A DNA stretch of 64,000 bases from Talinum fruticosum (GCA_021018815.1 JAITYX010000062.1:3625501-3689500), one strand, 5' to 3'; positions 29,102-41,664 are shown, numbered from the stretch's first letter. Notes: generated by a model not told the origin, from the sequence alone. A program made the numbers and translations.

Positions 29102-31115
29102 TACATCAGAGAAACATCCCCCATTTTCAAACCCTTCTTTTAATCCTTGCTAATGGGCTTGCTTAAATTCTCAAAAATTGCAAATCCTTCTCCCCTTATT
29201 ACTTTTTACAGCCTAAATTCCAAGAGTTGAAGTACTCGAAAGAAGAAAGGCCATATGGGTTTGACAATAGAAGTGAGAATTATGATGCCTAAATTCTCTC
29301 AAAAAATCTCTCTTTGCTGCAAGTCTCTTAATTTGCTCCAATTTTTGCCCCTCTCCCCCAATTGAACGTGCCCCCACAAAAAGCCAAGGGAGAGAAAGAG
29401 TCTTGAAAATTTGAATGTCATTTTTAAGAGCACATCTCCAGGTCAAAATGTTTGTTCAATTCTATCACGAAATGTATTAATATCATAGCTGTAAGAAAAT
29501 TGAAAGCAATTTAAATACAAATTTTAAATTTTAGAAGTTGATTTTAAGTTTTTATTATTCACATCTAATTTTAGTATGAAGGTATGAATTTAGTCTTAGC
29601 CTATTCCAACCAAATCTAAAGTAGATTTTGGTTAAATTCTTTGTACAATTTCATACATGTCTAACTTGTTTGTCTTTAAAGCCAAAACCCAACTTTTTTT
29701 TAGTTGTAAATATAAGAATAGTATGTATTTGTTCCCATAAGGGGTTTTTTAATGGAACTTCTGATAAGAATTTTAAATGATACTTGTATTATATTCAATT
29801 AGGGTAAATGAATAATAAGTAACTTATGATTAGTCCTTATTAAAGGGTTGGGCACCATCCAATCGAAAAAATGAGGGTTTTTTCTTTTAGTCTTGACCCA
29901 ACATGACCCTTAAGATGAGGATAGTCGACTTCAACGAGGGCCAGGCTAGAGTTAAGGGTTCTCACCCTCGACCCGAATAGATAAGCTACATTTAAATCAA
30001 TATTTTGAAATTTTTAGAAGATTATATAGGTTACGTACACAACCTATTTGCATTAGAATCACACTCAATTAAAAACTTCTTGAGCCTTTGTGGTTGGGGC
30101 CCCATTTAGTAGGGAAAATAAATTTCTCAAGTGATGTTCAATCTTTTATTGAACTAAATTTTTTATACTTGCTAAATTAAGTGTTGTTTGTTAAGGTAAT
30201 CATTATATTTGTTGCATGATCCTCCTTTTAGCAAGTATATTTGATGTCAATCTTATACTCTTCGTTAGAAAAATGAAACTTTATGGAAATATCGCTCTGT
30301 GCATAAGGTTGCATGAGGTTCGAATCTAAACCGCTCACGTATCTACAAGGTCAAACTTAGGGTCAAGGGTACGTCAATCTACATGAGAGTTAAGTTAGGA
30401 TTGAATTAGTCCTGCCTAATTAATCTTCACGACCTGACCCTCATGGAAGTAGGAGGGGGACAAAAAGGCCCGTTATTGTCACTGTAAAGCCATATGAAAA
30501 TATCCCTTACTATATCATATGCTTAATGCCTTCCTCCTCCAAGAACCAAGAATCCTGGGCATCTTGGAGAGCTTCAATCCTACTGATACGATGCCTCACT
30601 ATGGTAGTTAGATGGTAGTTAGATGATAATATTTAGTATTATGATCACCACCTGGTGTTGTTCTAATTCTGGACTTTTGGAGCCGGAAAGTATTGAGCTG
30701 AGCCGGAGTTTCATCAAGCTCTTTCCGAAGTTTAGCTTTTAACTTCACTAAAGAGATTCATCGAGCACCTCTGCACTTTTGGAGCCAGAACGTATCAAGT
30801 TGAGATTCTGCTAATTTCTTTTGAGTACCCTCATTCCGAGCCCAGAGTTGCTAGTCACACGGAATGTGAGCGTTTTGGACTGAGCAGAATCGAGCAGTTC
30901 CTATGAGCATTATTGTGTAAACCCTTGCAGAAGATGATTTAAGGAAATGGGAGAACCCCTCTAATAAGGTTCACAAGTCAGTCGTTATTGTCCAACAAAT
31001 GGGCATCGTGATGAACAAAAAGAAAAAGATATAGAAATGAAGATACATCATCTCAAAACTACTGAACAAAGAGCAACAAGACAGTTGGACAACAATAACA
31101 AAAACCCAAAAAATT
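25177..31115. repeat. Segmental duplication, copy 2 (truncated copine region)
   Basis: Direct-orientation copy of 9305-15295, 5.94 kb long. It starts abruptly inside copine exon 9 and ends at the AAAACCCAAAAAATT sequence. From about 27.7 kb to 31.1 kb it is nearly identical to copy 1. From 25.2 to about 27.4 kb it is visibly more diverged, with substitutions and small indels every few tens of bases. Confidence 0.93.
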
Positions 31116-31432
31116 TGAAGATGTTCTAATCACTTGTTGCCCATCCATTACATCAAAGAAACATCCCCATTTTCAAAATGTTGAGGAGCCTTTTTTTTTA
31201 TTTTTTTTAAATCTTAGCTAATGGGCTTGCTTAAATTCTCAAAAATTGCAAACCCTTTTCGCCTTATCACTTTCTACAGCCTAAATTCCAACATTCCAAC
31301 AGTTGAAGTACTCGGAAGAAGAAAGGCAATTTGGGTTTGAAAATGGAGGTGAGAATTATGATCCCCAAGAGGCTAGTCTATCTCTTAGTAAGAAAAATCT
31401 CTCTTTGCCACTAAAGTCGGTTAATTTGCTCG
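31113..31432 (-). pseudogene. Third copine fragment: 5' flank, leader and part of exon 1
   Basis: This matches 13242-13521 with about 15 percent differences and small insertions: upstream DNA, presumed leader, a start codon (MDGQQ on the minus strand, against MGGQQ in the intact gene) and the first dozen codons of exon 1. It is joined head-to-tail to the far upstream end of copy 2 at a shared AATT. A transcript starting here would read into copy 2 upstream DNA. Confidence 0.85.
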
Positions 31433-31607
31433 ATCAGGGTCATCATTGTCAATTAATAATAGTCACCATAAAAAACGAGTCAACCCCAATACATGAAACA
31501 ATAATGATTTCGATAGTTACACTTGGAATTTAAGAGGAATACATAAGTGAACTTGTAATGATATAAGTTAAAATTTGATATAGGTTCAATGAAATATCTG
31601 ATTTGTG

Positions 31608-34126
31608 GCAAATCAATTATAGACACAAATATATGTAAATTAGAAGAGTTTGGTTTCTCTATCAAAACAATACCACATTTTTGTATATACGTAACATATA
31701 TAATATATTATGTAATATATAATATATTGTATATTACACAATAAAAATTTAAGTTGATATCTTTAACAAAAGGTATACCTAAAGCATAGGATGTAGTGTG
31801 ATTTGGTTTCATTAAACTAATAACTTTAATTTAATTAATAATGCGATCATTTTAGAAAAAATTAATATCCATTTCTTATGTATTTCAAACTTTTATCAAT
31901 TCTTACATTATATTCAATAAGGGCAAACCAAAAGATAGGTCACTTCATTCATGTATTTGAATGTTTATACAGTATATTCCGTGAGTATATATGCTAAAGT
32001 TTCTAATCGATACAGTATATTATGAGCCCAAAATTAATGTTGCATTGTAAGTTAATATTTTTTTTAAAAATTGTTCCAAAAGGGAAAATCCACCCAAATT
32101 CATAAACATTCTAATCTATTGTATGCAGATTTCAAACGAGAGATTTTGGATTTACTCACGTATTATTGGGCTCGTTCCTCTCCTATTCTTCTGGGTTTGT
32201 TTCTTTGCTTCTTTTTTTATTGCATTAATCACACTTAATTGTGCTTGAGATGATCTGTTTTAGCTTACATTGTATAACTTGTTTGAAGTTCATAGTGTTT
32301 TCTGAGAAATTTAGGGCTAGTAGTGGCACATCACCTCACATTAGTGTTCCATGAGTCGTTTTGAAAGTTTTCATTATAATACAGTTTAGGGAGTTCATAG
32401 CTTTTGGCGAAATCTTTGTAGAGTTGTAGGATGGTTGATTATCTTGAGAATCATGATATCTACGGTGATGATTTTTTCGACAGCTGAAAATCTTAAATGA
32501 AACATGTATTTCTGTATTTATATTTATTTAAGTACCTCTCTACTTTTGTAATAATGCTATATTTTCTGTGCTCAAATGTAATGTCATCTATGTTTTCCTT
32601 TTGATATCGTAGGTTAACTTTTTGATCCCTGCAACTTTCAATTCAGGATAAACTATAGGGAATGGGAGAGGTTTGGACCTCAAGATAGATTCCCCTTTTG
32701 AGGGAGCCTCTCAGGCAAAACCATAGTGAGTATAGCTGTTTGTGTTTTAATTTCTTTCACATATTGATTAGATAGTGTATTTTTTGAAATATTTTTTTAA
32801 TCACTAATGATGATAACTTGTTTGATGTTAAAACAAAAAGATGAATGGACTTATGCGGCTCTTGCCAGACATATAGATTACGAGCTTCGACTCAAGTATG
32901 GGAATGTTCTCCCGAACCCTTCGTACATTTGAGGGACGTTGACTTGATTGATCACATTTAGTTTATGGACACTTTTCTTATCTCCGGGCCACTCGATTCG
33001 AAGCTTTCATCACTGCTAAGATTTGCAGAGTTTATAGAACACATTCACTTTCAAGATAACTGACAAATATGATACAGTATGTGCGTACCAAAGGGGTAAA
33101 AGATGACTTTCGAGGCCCAGAAAGTAAGCCATTTGAGTGCATTGTTGGATTAGGGCACCGTCTTGGGGACGATGGTGGTAAAAGACGACTGTTCCAGAAA
33201 CATGAGCAGAGGATTTACAACAAACAAGAGGTAAGTTATGAATTTTATACTGCTTAAATATGAAGTATTGCTTTGTTAATTACTAATTAGTATATATTTA
33301 AGTATTTTTTTGTTAATCACTAATTAGTATATATTGTGTTGGTTTAAGGTGGGTGTAAATTTGGTGCATTGGCTCGTTGCATCGAGTATCAACTCTGTCT
33401 ACAGTACGTAGATGCACATCCAAATCCTGTGTTTCTAGTAGACGGTGACATAGTGAATCATGTATTATTGAGGGAGGATTATGAACGTTCAAGACCACCT
33501 GACTCAAAGCTTTCCACATTCCTCAATTTTTCGGAAACAACTAGAATTCCTTTGTGGAACCAGTGCCATTTCAAAATATCCTCCACTAAATATGAGACAT
33601 TTACCCAAGAGGATCGTATGCATGCAAATGGAATGAGGGACAAAATTGGAAACCGGGAGAAAGTGAGTCAACTGAAAAGATTTTTGCAAAGTGGCCCCTT
33701 GCTCAGAATAATGGCAATCAAGAGCGATTATGATGAGTCCAATGCCTCGGTCTACATGGGAAGAGGGAGTGTAATTTGAGGAACTCACACTGTGGTGATT
33801 CTTAGCTTGAAATATATTTCTAATGAAGAAGGTTTTACACTTGGTTGCCAATCCGGAGTATAATTCGTGTATCAAGACTCTAGAGGGCCTTTTGTTAATT
33901 AAATTAAAGTTATTAGCTTAATTAAACCAAATCACACTACATCCGTATGATTTATGTATACCTTTTGTTAAAGATATCACCTTAAATTTTTATTGTGTAA
34001 TATATAATATATTATATATTTCATAATATATTATATATGTTACATACATATAATAATGTGGTCTTGTTTTGGTAGAGAAACCAAACTCTTATAATTTACA
34101 TATATTTGTGCCTATAATTGATTTGC
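31608..34126. mobile_element. DNA transposon with long inverted terminal repeats (MULE-like)
   Basis: 31608-31843 and 33893-34126 are inverted copies of each other, about 235 bp with scattered mismatches. The outer ends read CAAATCAATTATAGACACAA (left) and its near-complement (right). The element is about 2.5 kb. Long TIRs with a gene-like interior suggest a Mutator-like or Pack-MULE element. No transposase was recognised and no target duplication could be fixed, partly because the outer flanks also share a short GAAATAT inverse match. Confidence 0.7.
32640..33780 (+). pseudogene. Unrecognised gene-like sequence inside the long-TIR element
   Basis: The plus strand has coding-like stretches with splice-like borders: 32860-32930 (DEWTYAALARHIDYELRLKY), 33069-33230 ending at a GT donor, and 33350-33779, an open frame after a possible AG acceptor at 33348. 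The last contains VFLVDGDIVNHVLLREDYER and DSKLSTFLNFSE. The phrase DSKLSSLLRFAE also occurs earlier, near 32998-33035, so an internal repeat is likely. Stops interrupt the first part. I do not recognise the family; captured host gene exons are the simplest explanation. Confidence 0.35.
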
Positions 34127-37100
34127 ATATTTCAAATAAATTACTGTAATTTATTTGTACACTTACTCCTCAATGAACTGCGCCAAGTACCATTTTTTCC
34201 GCTGGGCATTATGTTTCATGACTTCGAAGATATATTCGACTCGTTCATCTTGTTTCTGCCCAAATCCTTAAATGGAATTAAGGTTGAGAAATTGAACGAA
34301 CTCGTTTTCCATCTCATGCAGCTACCTTACATATTAATTGTATGTAGTTAGAAATTGAAAAAATAAACTTATGAATAGAGTAACTCACATAATGCCAAGC
34401 ATAATAGCATATGCGCCGATCTCTTGCATCTCCAAAATTGCAGTATATCGTCCGGGAAGACATAGAAGGTCATGTCCTCAATGTCCCCTTCACGTTGCCT
34501 AAATACGTGACCTGGCATGCTTATTTGCAACAGTGCATCTGCTGACAAAGTCTTCACATAGCTTTATTGAGTAGCACACCAATCCATACAGGACTCCTGA
34601 ATGGATATGAGAAGGGACTGCTTCGAACGACCAACGGGCGCCACTAAATACTTGCTTGTGCCAATGCAGGGAGATGGAGTGCCCTTTATCCCACTCTCGG
34701 ATCTATTCCTGATATGCTGGTGAATAATCAATACAAAAATTAGAAATATATATACATGATATTAACAACGGTTAAATCTAATATTTTAAAAATGAATTAC
34801 TCGTTGAGAGGAAGACCAAACTCTTGGGCCAAACAACAAAGTTGTTGACCGCGTCATCAACAGATGTGGAGGTCCAAGTGACTGGATCGGCAACTCACAG
34901 TTGCCTTTACCTTGCATGAATTCTCTCATACTTACCCTCACCTGATCGGCTAAAAGGGGTCCCCCGTGAACGATGGTATCCGGCCTCCACGGGAAAACAA
35001 CACCCGATGCCACAATATGACCTAGGGGAGGGTGATGAGAAATTAGCTTGCACTTCGCCGCCTGCATAAGAATAATCATAACAATTAGAATCATGGGATA
35101 ACCGTTGACATAGAAGTTAAACTATCTAAAAATCCTAAAAATAAACGGACAGAGTTTCCCTTAAAAGTAAACATTTTCCCTGGATAACCGCCCTCATCCG
35201 AAACAACAAAAATATACTATAAGTAATTACTCAACAACCATACGCCGGAGTTCCACAACAACCACACAATATACACCATTTGTTCAACAATATTATACAC
35301 CAATGAGTCAAAATATAAACATGCATGTAAATATAATTAGGTTGCAAAATTTGAATTACCTCCACTGTAAGGTCGAATTGGTCGACGGGTGAGCTAATGT
35401 TCGCGGTTGTCGGTGGTTGGGGTGAGAATGGACGTAAATCAAACATGGGTATGCTGGGTGTCGGCATACCCATGTTGGTGAAGTATGCCGTAATGCATTC
35501 CCTCATTCGGTCTATCCGTGCAGCCATTTGGGACTATTGGAACTCCATTTGGGCCATTTGGGTCTCCTTATGTGCTTGGTTGGAAAAGACGGGGAGCTTG
35601 TTCTTAGCCCCAAAGTGCTCAACTATCCCACCCTCCCACCAACGGCTCGAACACGACTCGGTATGCTCATCTCTTGTTAGGGCCAAGGCTAGCTTGGCCC
35701 TCCTCCCGATGGTGTCGGCGACTTTTGAAGTCGTTTGTGACAAAGAATCCTGTGAAAAGGAAATAAATTATCATTTGACAATTCATAATATTTAAAACAG
35801 ATAAGTTCTCAAAATAAATAAAGGAAATAGTAAAAAACAAAACTCATGAGTTGTAGCACAATAGATTCTACTTTGGTTGTTGTGAAGGTTTCATCTTTCT
35901 TCTTTCTTCCTTCGACCCACAACTCGTTCCTCTCGATAGTGAGCTGCGAAGTATCTGTGATTGAACCTTCACCGGATGTGCTTTGAAGTTGTTCAAGATT
36001 TTTCTTGTATTACTTGTCCTCCAACTTCGCGTATCCCCACGGGACATCCTATGGAGATACGCATTACTCTTAATCCTCTTCCAGTTGGCTTCACCTAGTG
36101 CCTGCACAAGTAATTAAGACAACAAAAATATTAGTACATAAGACTTAAATAAAAAAATATAACAAATGATGGTAAATTACCATGTATTCGGAGAGGAGAC
36201 ATATGCTTCAAATGTCCTCCGAGTCCTCCTCGGTGATGAAGTTGTAGACCTCTCGGGGTCTACCTTCCGCCTTTATCTCGCTTTTTTTGTAAAGCAACAA
36301 TGCTATATTTGAAGTTTCTAAATTTTTCTGCTGCCGACATAAGGGTCTCGCGTCTCACCAAGAGGATCTCAGATTCTTTAACGTCCAAGATGAACATTTT
36401 CCGAAACACAAGAACGACATGTATTAGTACATAGATACTAAACATTTACAATGGGATCAGGGACTGTGCCCCAAATTTTGTAGTTGATGTTCATGTATGT
36501 GCGGGTTACCACACCAACATATCTCATAAAACGAGTTTTGTTATCACCTACAACATTTCCGTGCCTATCAAATTCAACCCGTGAAAGGAGAGTTGGATCG
36601 TCTATACTCGGACCAACTTCTCCTTGTTCATCATTGTTCGTCCCCTTGATTTTTTGTACTTTGGGAAGAATCCATTTTATATTGCAAGAAATTATACAAC
36701 TCTTGATAAATAAACATGTACAACAATTTTTAGCATTCATATCTAATAAGAAATTATACAACTCTTGATATGAATTATGCTTGAAGTTGGGTTGCTTTTT
36801 GTTTTTCTTCTCTTATTGTCACTTATACTTATATGTCTCTCAATTGTACACATTTGTACTATGATCTAGTGAGATTCAAGTTGGATTGATGAATGGTGAT
36901 AGTCATTATCGACGCTCCTCCAACCCCTATAGGAGCATACCGCAACCAAATGTGGACCCCGAAGCGAAGTCTAGGGTTATCCATATGTAGACAAACTTAC
37001 ACCTTTGCATAAATAAGTTCATCTCCCTCCCATGCCTTGCCCCGAACACCCCAAGAAAAAGGAAAAAAACTGCATTATATTATAGGAGTAATAATGTCTA

Positions 37101-38013
37101 CAAGCCCTCTACTCTCCCATGACAATTACTCAAGATGAATTAATATTCCAAATGTATTGCATATCTCAAAATACAGATCTAAGCAACTAAAAATATGCAA
37201 AAATTAAGTAATTTCAGCTTAGCTACCCTACATACAAAAAACCCATCTCCAAAATAACAAAATCCTTGAATTTTCAGCCATGAATATGCAAAAATTAACA
37301 TAAAATTCTGGTATTACAAGCCATTTACTCATGCAAAAACCCAAAAGAAAAAAAGAAAAAAAAAGAAAGAGAGGGAAGCTTAAACTCTAACCTAACTTGG
37401 AATTGAAGAAGAAATGTGATTTGGAGGAGCTCACACAATTGTGTCATTAATTCTATATTTCATAAAGCATGCCACATAAGAGAGGGAGAGATAAGTTACA
37501 TACCGACCGACGAGAGAGGGAGCAACAACAATGACGACGAAAGTGGGCAACGAGAACGAGAGCACATATAGAGAGTGGAGAGAACAGAGAGAGACGAGAG
37601 CAGCAAAAGTGAGCACGCCGAAAACCACCGATGACGGCGAGGACACGGTAGAGAGAAGAGAGACGAGAGCAACGGGAAAGCGCATACATCATAGAGACCA
37701 GAGTGAAGTGAGAATGAGAGATTGAAGATGGCGGAAACAGCGGTCGAGGGTTTTTCGCTTGTGAAGACATTTAACGACGGTTCAATGAAAGAGCCGTCAT
37801 CATATATTCATATTTGACGATTGTTCTTTCATTGAACTGTCATTAAAAGTGGACTTTACACTTTTAATGATGGTTCTTTTGGTGAACCATCATCATATGT
37901 GCATTAATAACTACTTATTTTTACAAAAATGCCATCGTATCATTTTTTACGGTGATTTTTCGTTATAACTGCCGTTAAAAACCCGTCGTTAAAAGTGGAT
38001 CCTGTACTATAGT
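34127..38013 (-). mobile_element. CACTA (En/Spm) transposon relic
   Basis: The right end (37768-38013) has the subterminal repeats of CACTA elements: AACGACGGTTC, GAGCCGTCAT and TTAACGACGG-type motifs in both orientations, followed by GTGGATCCTGTACTATAGT. The terminal CACTA itself is altered. The minus strand then has a pyrimidine-rich leader (37430-37760) and fragments of the second CACTA protein. The left end is lost where the long-TIR element lies (34126). No TNP2-type transposase was found, so it is non-autonomous now. Confidence 0.65.
34369..36761 (-). pseudogene. CACTA accessory protein (Transposase_24 region, Ulp1-like tail), broken
   Basis: Minus-strand pieces in order: 36438-36761 (WILPKVQK, then VEFDRHGNVVGDNKTRFMRY), 36260-36445 (an AAEKFRNFKYSIV segment), 35868-36107 (NWKRIKSNAYLHRMSRGDTR), 35534-35743 (RRAKLALALTRDEHTE, RWWEGGI), 35231-35527 (ARIDRMRECITAYFTNMGM), 34786-35094, and 34369-34557 (FYVFPDDILQFW). 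The first part follows the Transposase_24 pattern; the last resembles the segment before the Ulp1-like protease domain often fused to these proteins. The protease domain is missing at 34369. Confidence 0.6.
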
Positions 38014-38014
38014 T

Positions 38015-39105
38015 TGTGTTGGAATTCTTTAAGCTATGTAGTTACATGTACATGATTCCATATCTGTCACATGAACCAATGAAGTCCTTTTGATTGAATT
38101 CCCTTTCATATAGGTCCGGTTTCATTTAGTCGTAAGGAGATGTAAGGAGTTGTAACTTATAAGAAGTTGTAAAAAAGTGTAAGGAGTTATAAGATAGTTG
38201 TAAAGTTAGTTATAAAAAGTTGTAAAGAGTTGTAAGCAAATGTAAGAAACTGTAAGGTTGTAAGCTAAAACTAAATAGAATATGGTCATAGTCACTTCTA
38301 AACGAGACCATTGGTGCACTTTTTGAAAATCTATACCTATTTACACAGCCTTGAAAATTCTCTGTGTGCTTCAACTTTTCCTTAGAAAAGAATACTCATG
38401 TGATAAATAAAAAGAAATATTGACACTTTTTTTACCCTATGTTATCAAGAAATGATAAATTAAAACAACTTTGGTACCTTATCATATGACTAGAATGTGC
38501 TTAATAAGTTGAACTGTAGTAGCACATTGTTGATGATGGAGTGTGAAGCATTTTTATCAAATTTTCCAATTCCAATAATATTTTCTATGCTTTTATCACC
38601 AAATGAAACTTTGGCATGCCATGCTTATTTATGAAGTTCAATGAACACTGAAACATCTCGAATCATGTCCAAGTACCAAATTTCATTGCTGGTCTTTAAA
38701 GATACACAAAAACTAAACATCAAACCCTCATGCTTCCTTTATCTACAAACAAATTTGGGTCCAAAATTGATAGCTAGTGACCATGTTAGGTGGTCTGCTT
38801 TCTAAGTATCCAAATTTGAACAATGCCTTCTTATTTTTGGTTTTCAACTTCCTCTTTCCATCCTTTCCAGAGTACCTTTAACCATATTTAACTCACGTGC
38901 AGAGAGACCTTTGGAGTTGATTTTTTTTTTTTTTTACTTACAAATTTTACACCAAAATGAAAGTCTTTCACATTCATAAATTCATGATATAAAGTAAATT
39001 TACATTTTACAGTAGGGACTCGTGATTGCTTCCTGCAAATTCTTTAGGATATTTGTGAGCCTCCCCCTCTTTCTACCTTAATTTAACTCTCTTACTGTTC
39101 GCCAA
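38015..39105. other. Intergenic, one MITE-like segment
   Basis: 38112-38306 begins GGTCCGGTTTCATTTAG and ends CTTCTAAACGAGACC, roughly inverse ends, and is filled with GTAAGGAGTTGTAA-type repeats. It looks like a short MITE. The rest is AT-rich with no coding signal. Confidence 0.4.
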
Positions 39106-39107
39106 CC

Positions 39108-39512
39108 AACAGTGTTTGGAGTAACTCTTAGTCAAAACACTAATATTAATCAAATATTAGTGTTCATTAAGAGAGTGTTTCAATGAGTATTTGCAGTAGC
39201 TTATAGCATTTTAAGTAGTGTTTCGAAAAGTTAATAATATTAGCTTTTCACATTTAAAAGTAGCATTCCATATTTTTTTGACAAAAATATCCCTTCATTA
39301 ATTTATATTTGACAAATTATTTATATCCTTTTATGTCAATTTACAATAATCGGCTAACTCAACCATTAAATTTATTGAACACATTTATTCAACTGTTTAG
39401 TTAAACAACTATCCGTTAACGACTAAAATCTAACAGACTATCAAATACCTAAACAACTATCAGCTATACAAACAACTATCGCTACTTAAACAACTCGTTT
39501 TGCCGAACAGGA
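39108..39512. mobile_element. MITE-like element, possibly hAT-derived
   Basis: Begins ACAGTGTTTGGAGTAAC and ends CGTTTTGCCGAACAGGAC, an imperfect inverted pair like the CAGTGTTTGGCAAAAC ends of hAT MITEs. It is about 405 bp, AT-rich and non-coding. A clear 8-bp target duplication was not seen. Confidence 0.45.
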
Positions 39513-40325
39513 CTATATCAGTATCATAAATAATAACATTTATCCCGCTTAGATAATGTAAATATTTTAAAAAAAAAAAAAATAACTAATACTTCCTCTA
39601 TTTCAAAAATAAATTTTATTTTACATAATTTTTTTATTACAATATCTGTTACTTTACAATTTAAATGACATATTAATATGACTAATTTACTAATTTTATC
39701 TTCATTAATTAATTTTTTAAATATTTTTTATCTTTTATCATTAACCATTCTTAGGGGTAATTTAGTCCTTTAACTTAAAATTTGTTATGTAATTTATGTT
39801 ACCTTGATATTATCTCACAACCCCAAAATGTCAATTAAAATAAAACACAGGGAACATTAATAGTAATACTCCCTCTATCATACTTAAATCAAAATGTTAA
39901 TCTATAGAAATAAATTAAGTGAAAATAATAAAAGATAATCGATTGAAATTACAATAAACTATTAAAGAAGTTAACTTGGGATAACAAAATGTCATTTAGA
40001 AAGGAAAAAAATTAGAATTAAAAAAGCAAAAAGGAACATTATTTTTGTAATTATATTTAAAATAAAAAATAAATTATTTTTGGTCCAAAAAATTATAAAG
40101 AACCGTACAATAATTTGGTAGAGAAGAATTTTAATATCCCCCGAGGTTAGAAGGGTCCGAGTACCTAATGCACTAAAATAAGTTAAAAACAAAACCCGGT
40201 TTCCTTTACTATTATAGATGGTTTTTTTTATTTTTTATGTGAATGATTATATAAATTACATAGCAGAGGTGCCACGTGCGGGGATGGCATTTTACATAAA
40301 CTGTGGTGGATATATCTCAGGAGTA
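39513..40325. other. AT-rich intergenic DNA
   Basis: No coding sequence or element boundary recognised. The short open frames here are chance products of low-complexity sequence. Confidence 0.5.
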
Positions 40326-40329
40326 GACC

Positions 40330-40922
40330 TGACAAAGCCGACCGAACCTAACGGGTCAATCCGAACGACCGAAACCCAAATTGAACCGACATCCGAAAGC
40401 AGTTGAACCGATTTTGACTCGAAAACCGAAATGAACCGACCCAAACTGAACCGACCCGAAATGGCCCGAACCGAAACCGACCCGAATGCAAAATGACCCG
40501 AACCGAAACCGAACCGAACCCAAAATGACCCGAACCGAATCAGATCCGAATCGATTTAACTCGAATAAAAGTGACCCAACCCACATTTTTTTATTGGGTC
40601 TCTCGGGATGGACTTTTGTGCCTATAGTGGTACAATTTTGAATCGATTTTGATGCAAAAATGACCCGATTACGACTAGATCCGAAATTAACATGAATCGA
40701 ACCCGAACGAGATTGACCCGAAGTTGAACCGAACCGAAGTTGACCCGAACCGAAACCGAACGAACCCGAATGAGATCGACCCGAAGTTTACCCGAACCGA
40801 AGTTGACCCGAACCCGAAACCGAATCGGACCCGAACAAGATCGACCCGAAATTAATCCGAACCGAACTAACCCGAACCGAACCCGAACCAAATGACCCGA
40901 TTGCCGGGTATACTCGGGAGCC
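40330..40922. repeat. GACCCGAACC minisatellite
   Basis: A degenerate tandem array of GACCCGAACCGAA-type units of about 6-20 bp, interrupted once at 40575-40660 by unique-looking sequence. It is very C/A-rich on the plus strand. Long open frames on the minus strand (rich in Arg, Val, Gly, Phe) are artefacts of the repeat. It ends about 730 bp before the peroxidase TATA box. Confidence 0.85.
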
Positions 40923-40929
40923 ATGGATG

Positions 40930-41640
40930 AGTATTGTTGAAAGTTATATAAAAATAACGAAATAACATATATACTAGAAGTGAATAGAAAATAACATAAA
41001 TGTATAAAAATAAATAAAAATAAATAAAATATAAAAATAGATAATGATTTTTTATGTAATTTTGAAAATGCTTTAAGTAAAAATTATATTTTAATTATTA
41101 ATTTAACTATTCATTCTTATATTACTTATTATAACAAAAACTACAAAATTATATTCATAATTATAAAGATTTATAATTTGTAAAATAAGTTTGATGAGAG
41201 TCATTTCATATCGCAAATCAATTTCCATTTTGATTAGTTAATTAATATATCGGACTTAATAAGAGAGTATAATAAAGACGATACATTTATGTATATATGT
41301 ATGTGTATGTGTTGATTTTTATATTCATATTAATATTTTTTTAATTATGATTGAAGCACAAAGGTCGATAAAATGACACTTATACATACTTTACTAGTTG
41401 ACACTTTAAGTGATATTAGTGTTTTAAAGATGTTATTTGTGTGAGGTCATGATACGGTCAAGGAGGGCGCCTAATAATCACGAGGAACAATATTCCAAGG
41501 GTCACTTTCAAACGAATATTAATTATATATAATAATACAAGAAGACTTGTCAAATTAAGGTGTTATGCTGCAAAGTTTGACATGTCTTCTTTATCTACAC
41601 CCCCTCCTCCCATGCATTTTCGACAGCTGATGATCTCCAG
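40930..41640. other. Peroxidase upstream region
   Basis: AT-rich DNA with no coding signal. The proximal part is presumably the peroxidase promoter; I recognise no specific transcription factor site beyond the TATA box. Confidence 0.5.
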
Positions 41641-41655
41641 CTAGCATTGCTCCTC

Positions 41656-41664
41656 TATATATAA
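41656..41664 (+). promoter_or_regulatory. TATA box of the peroxidase gene
   Basis: TATATATAA lies 128-136 bases before the start codon, in a short GC-richer context. A leader of about 100 bases is implied. Confidence 0.65.

Noticed and set aside
37431..37770. Frames of 84-105 codons on the minus strand near the CACTA end
   Set aside because: They lie in the pyrimidine-rich leader before the accessory gene and show serine/leucine-rich low-complexity content only.
40356..40924. Open frames rich in Arg, Val, Gly and Phe on the minus strand
   Set aside because: They are translations of the GACCCGAACC minisatellite; the repeat period alone explains the long open frames.
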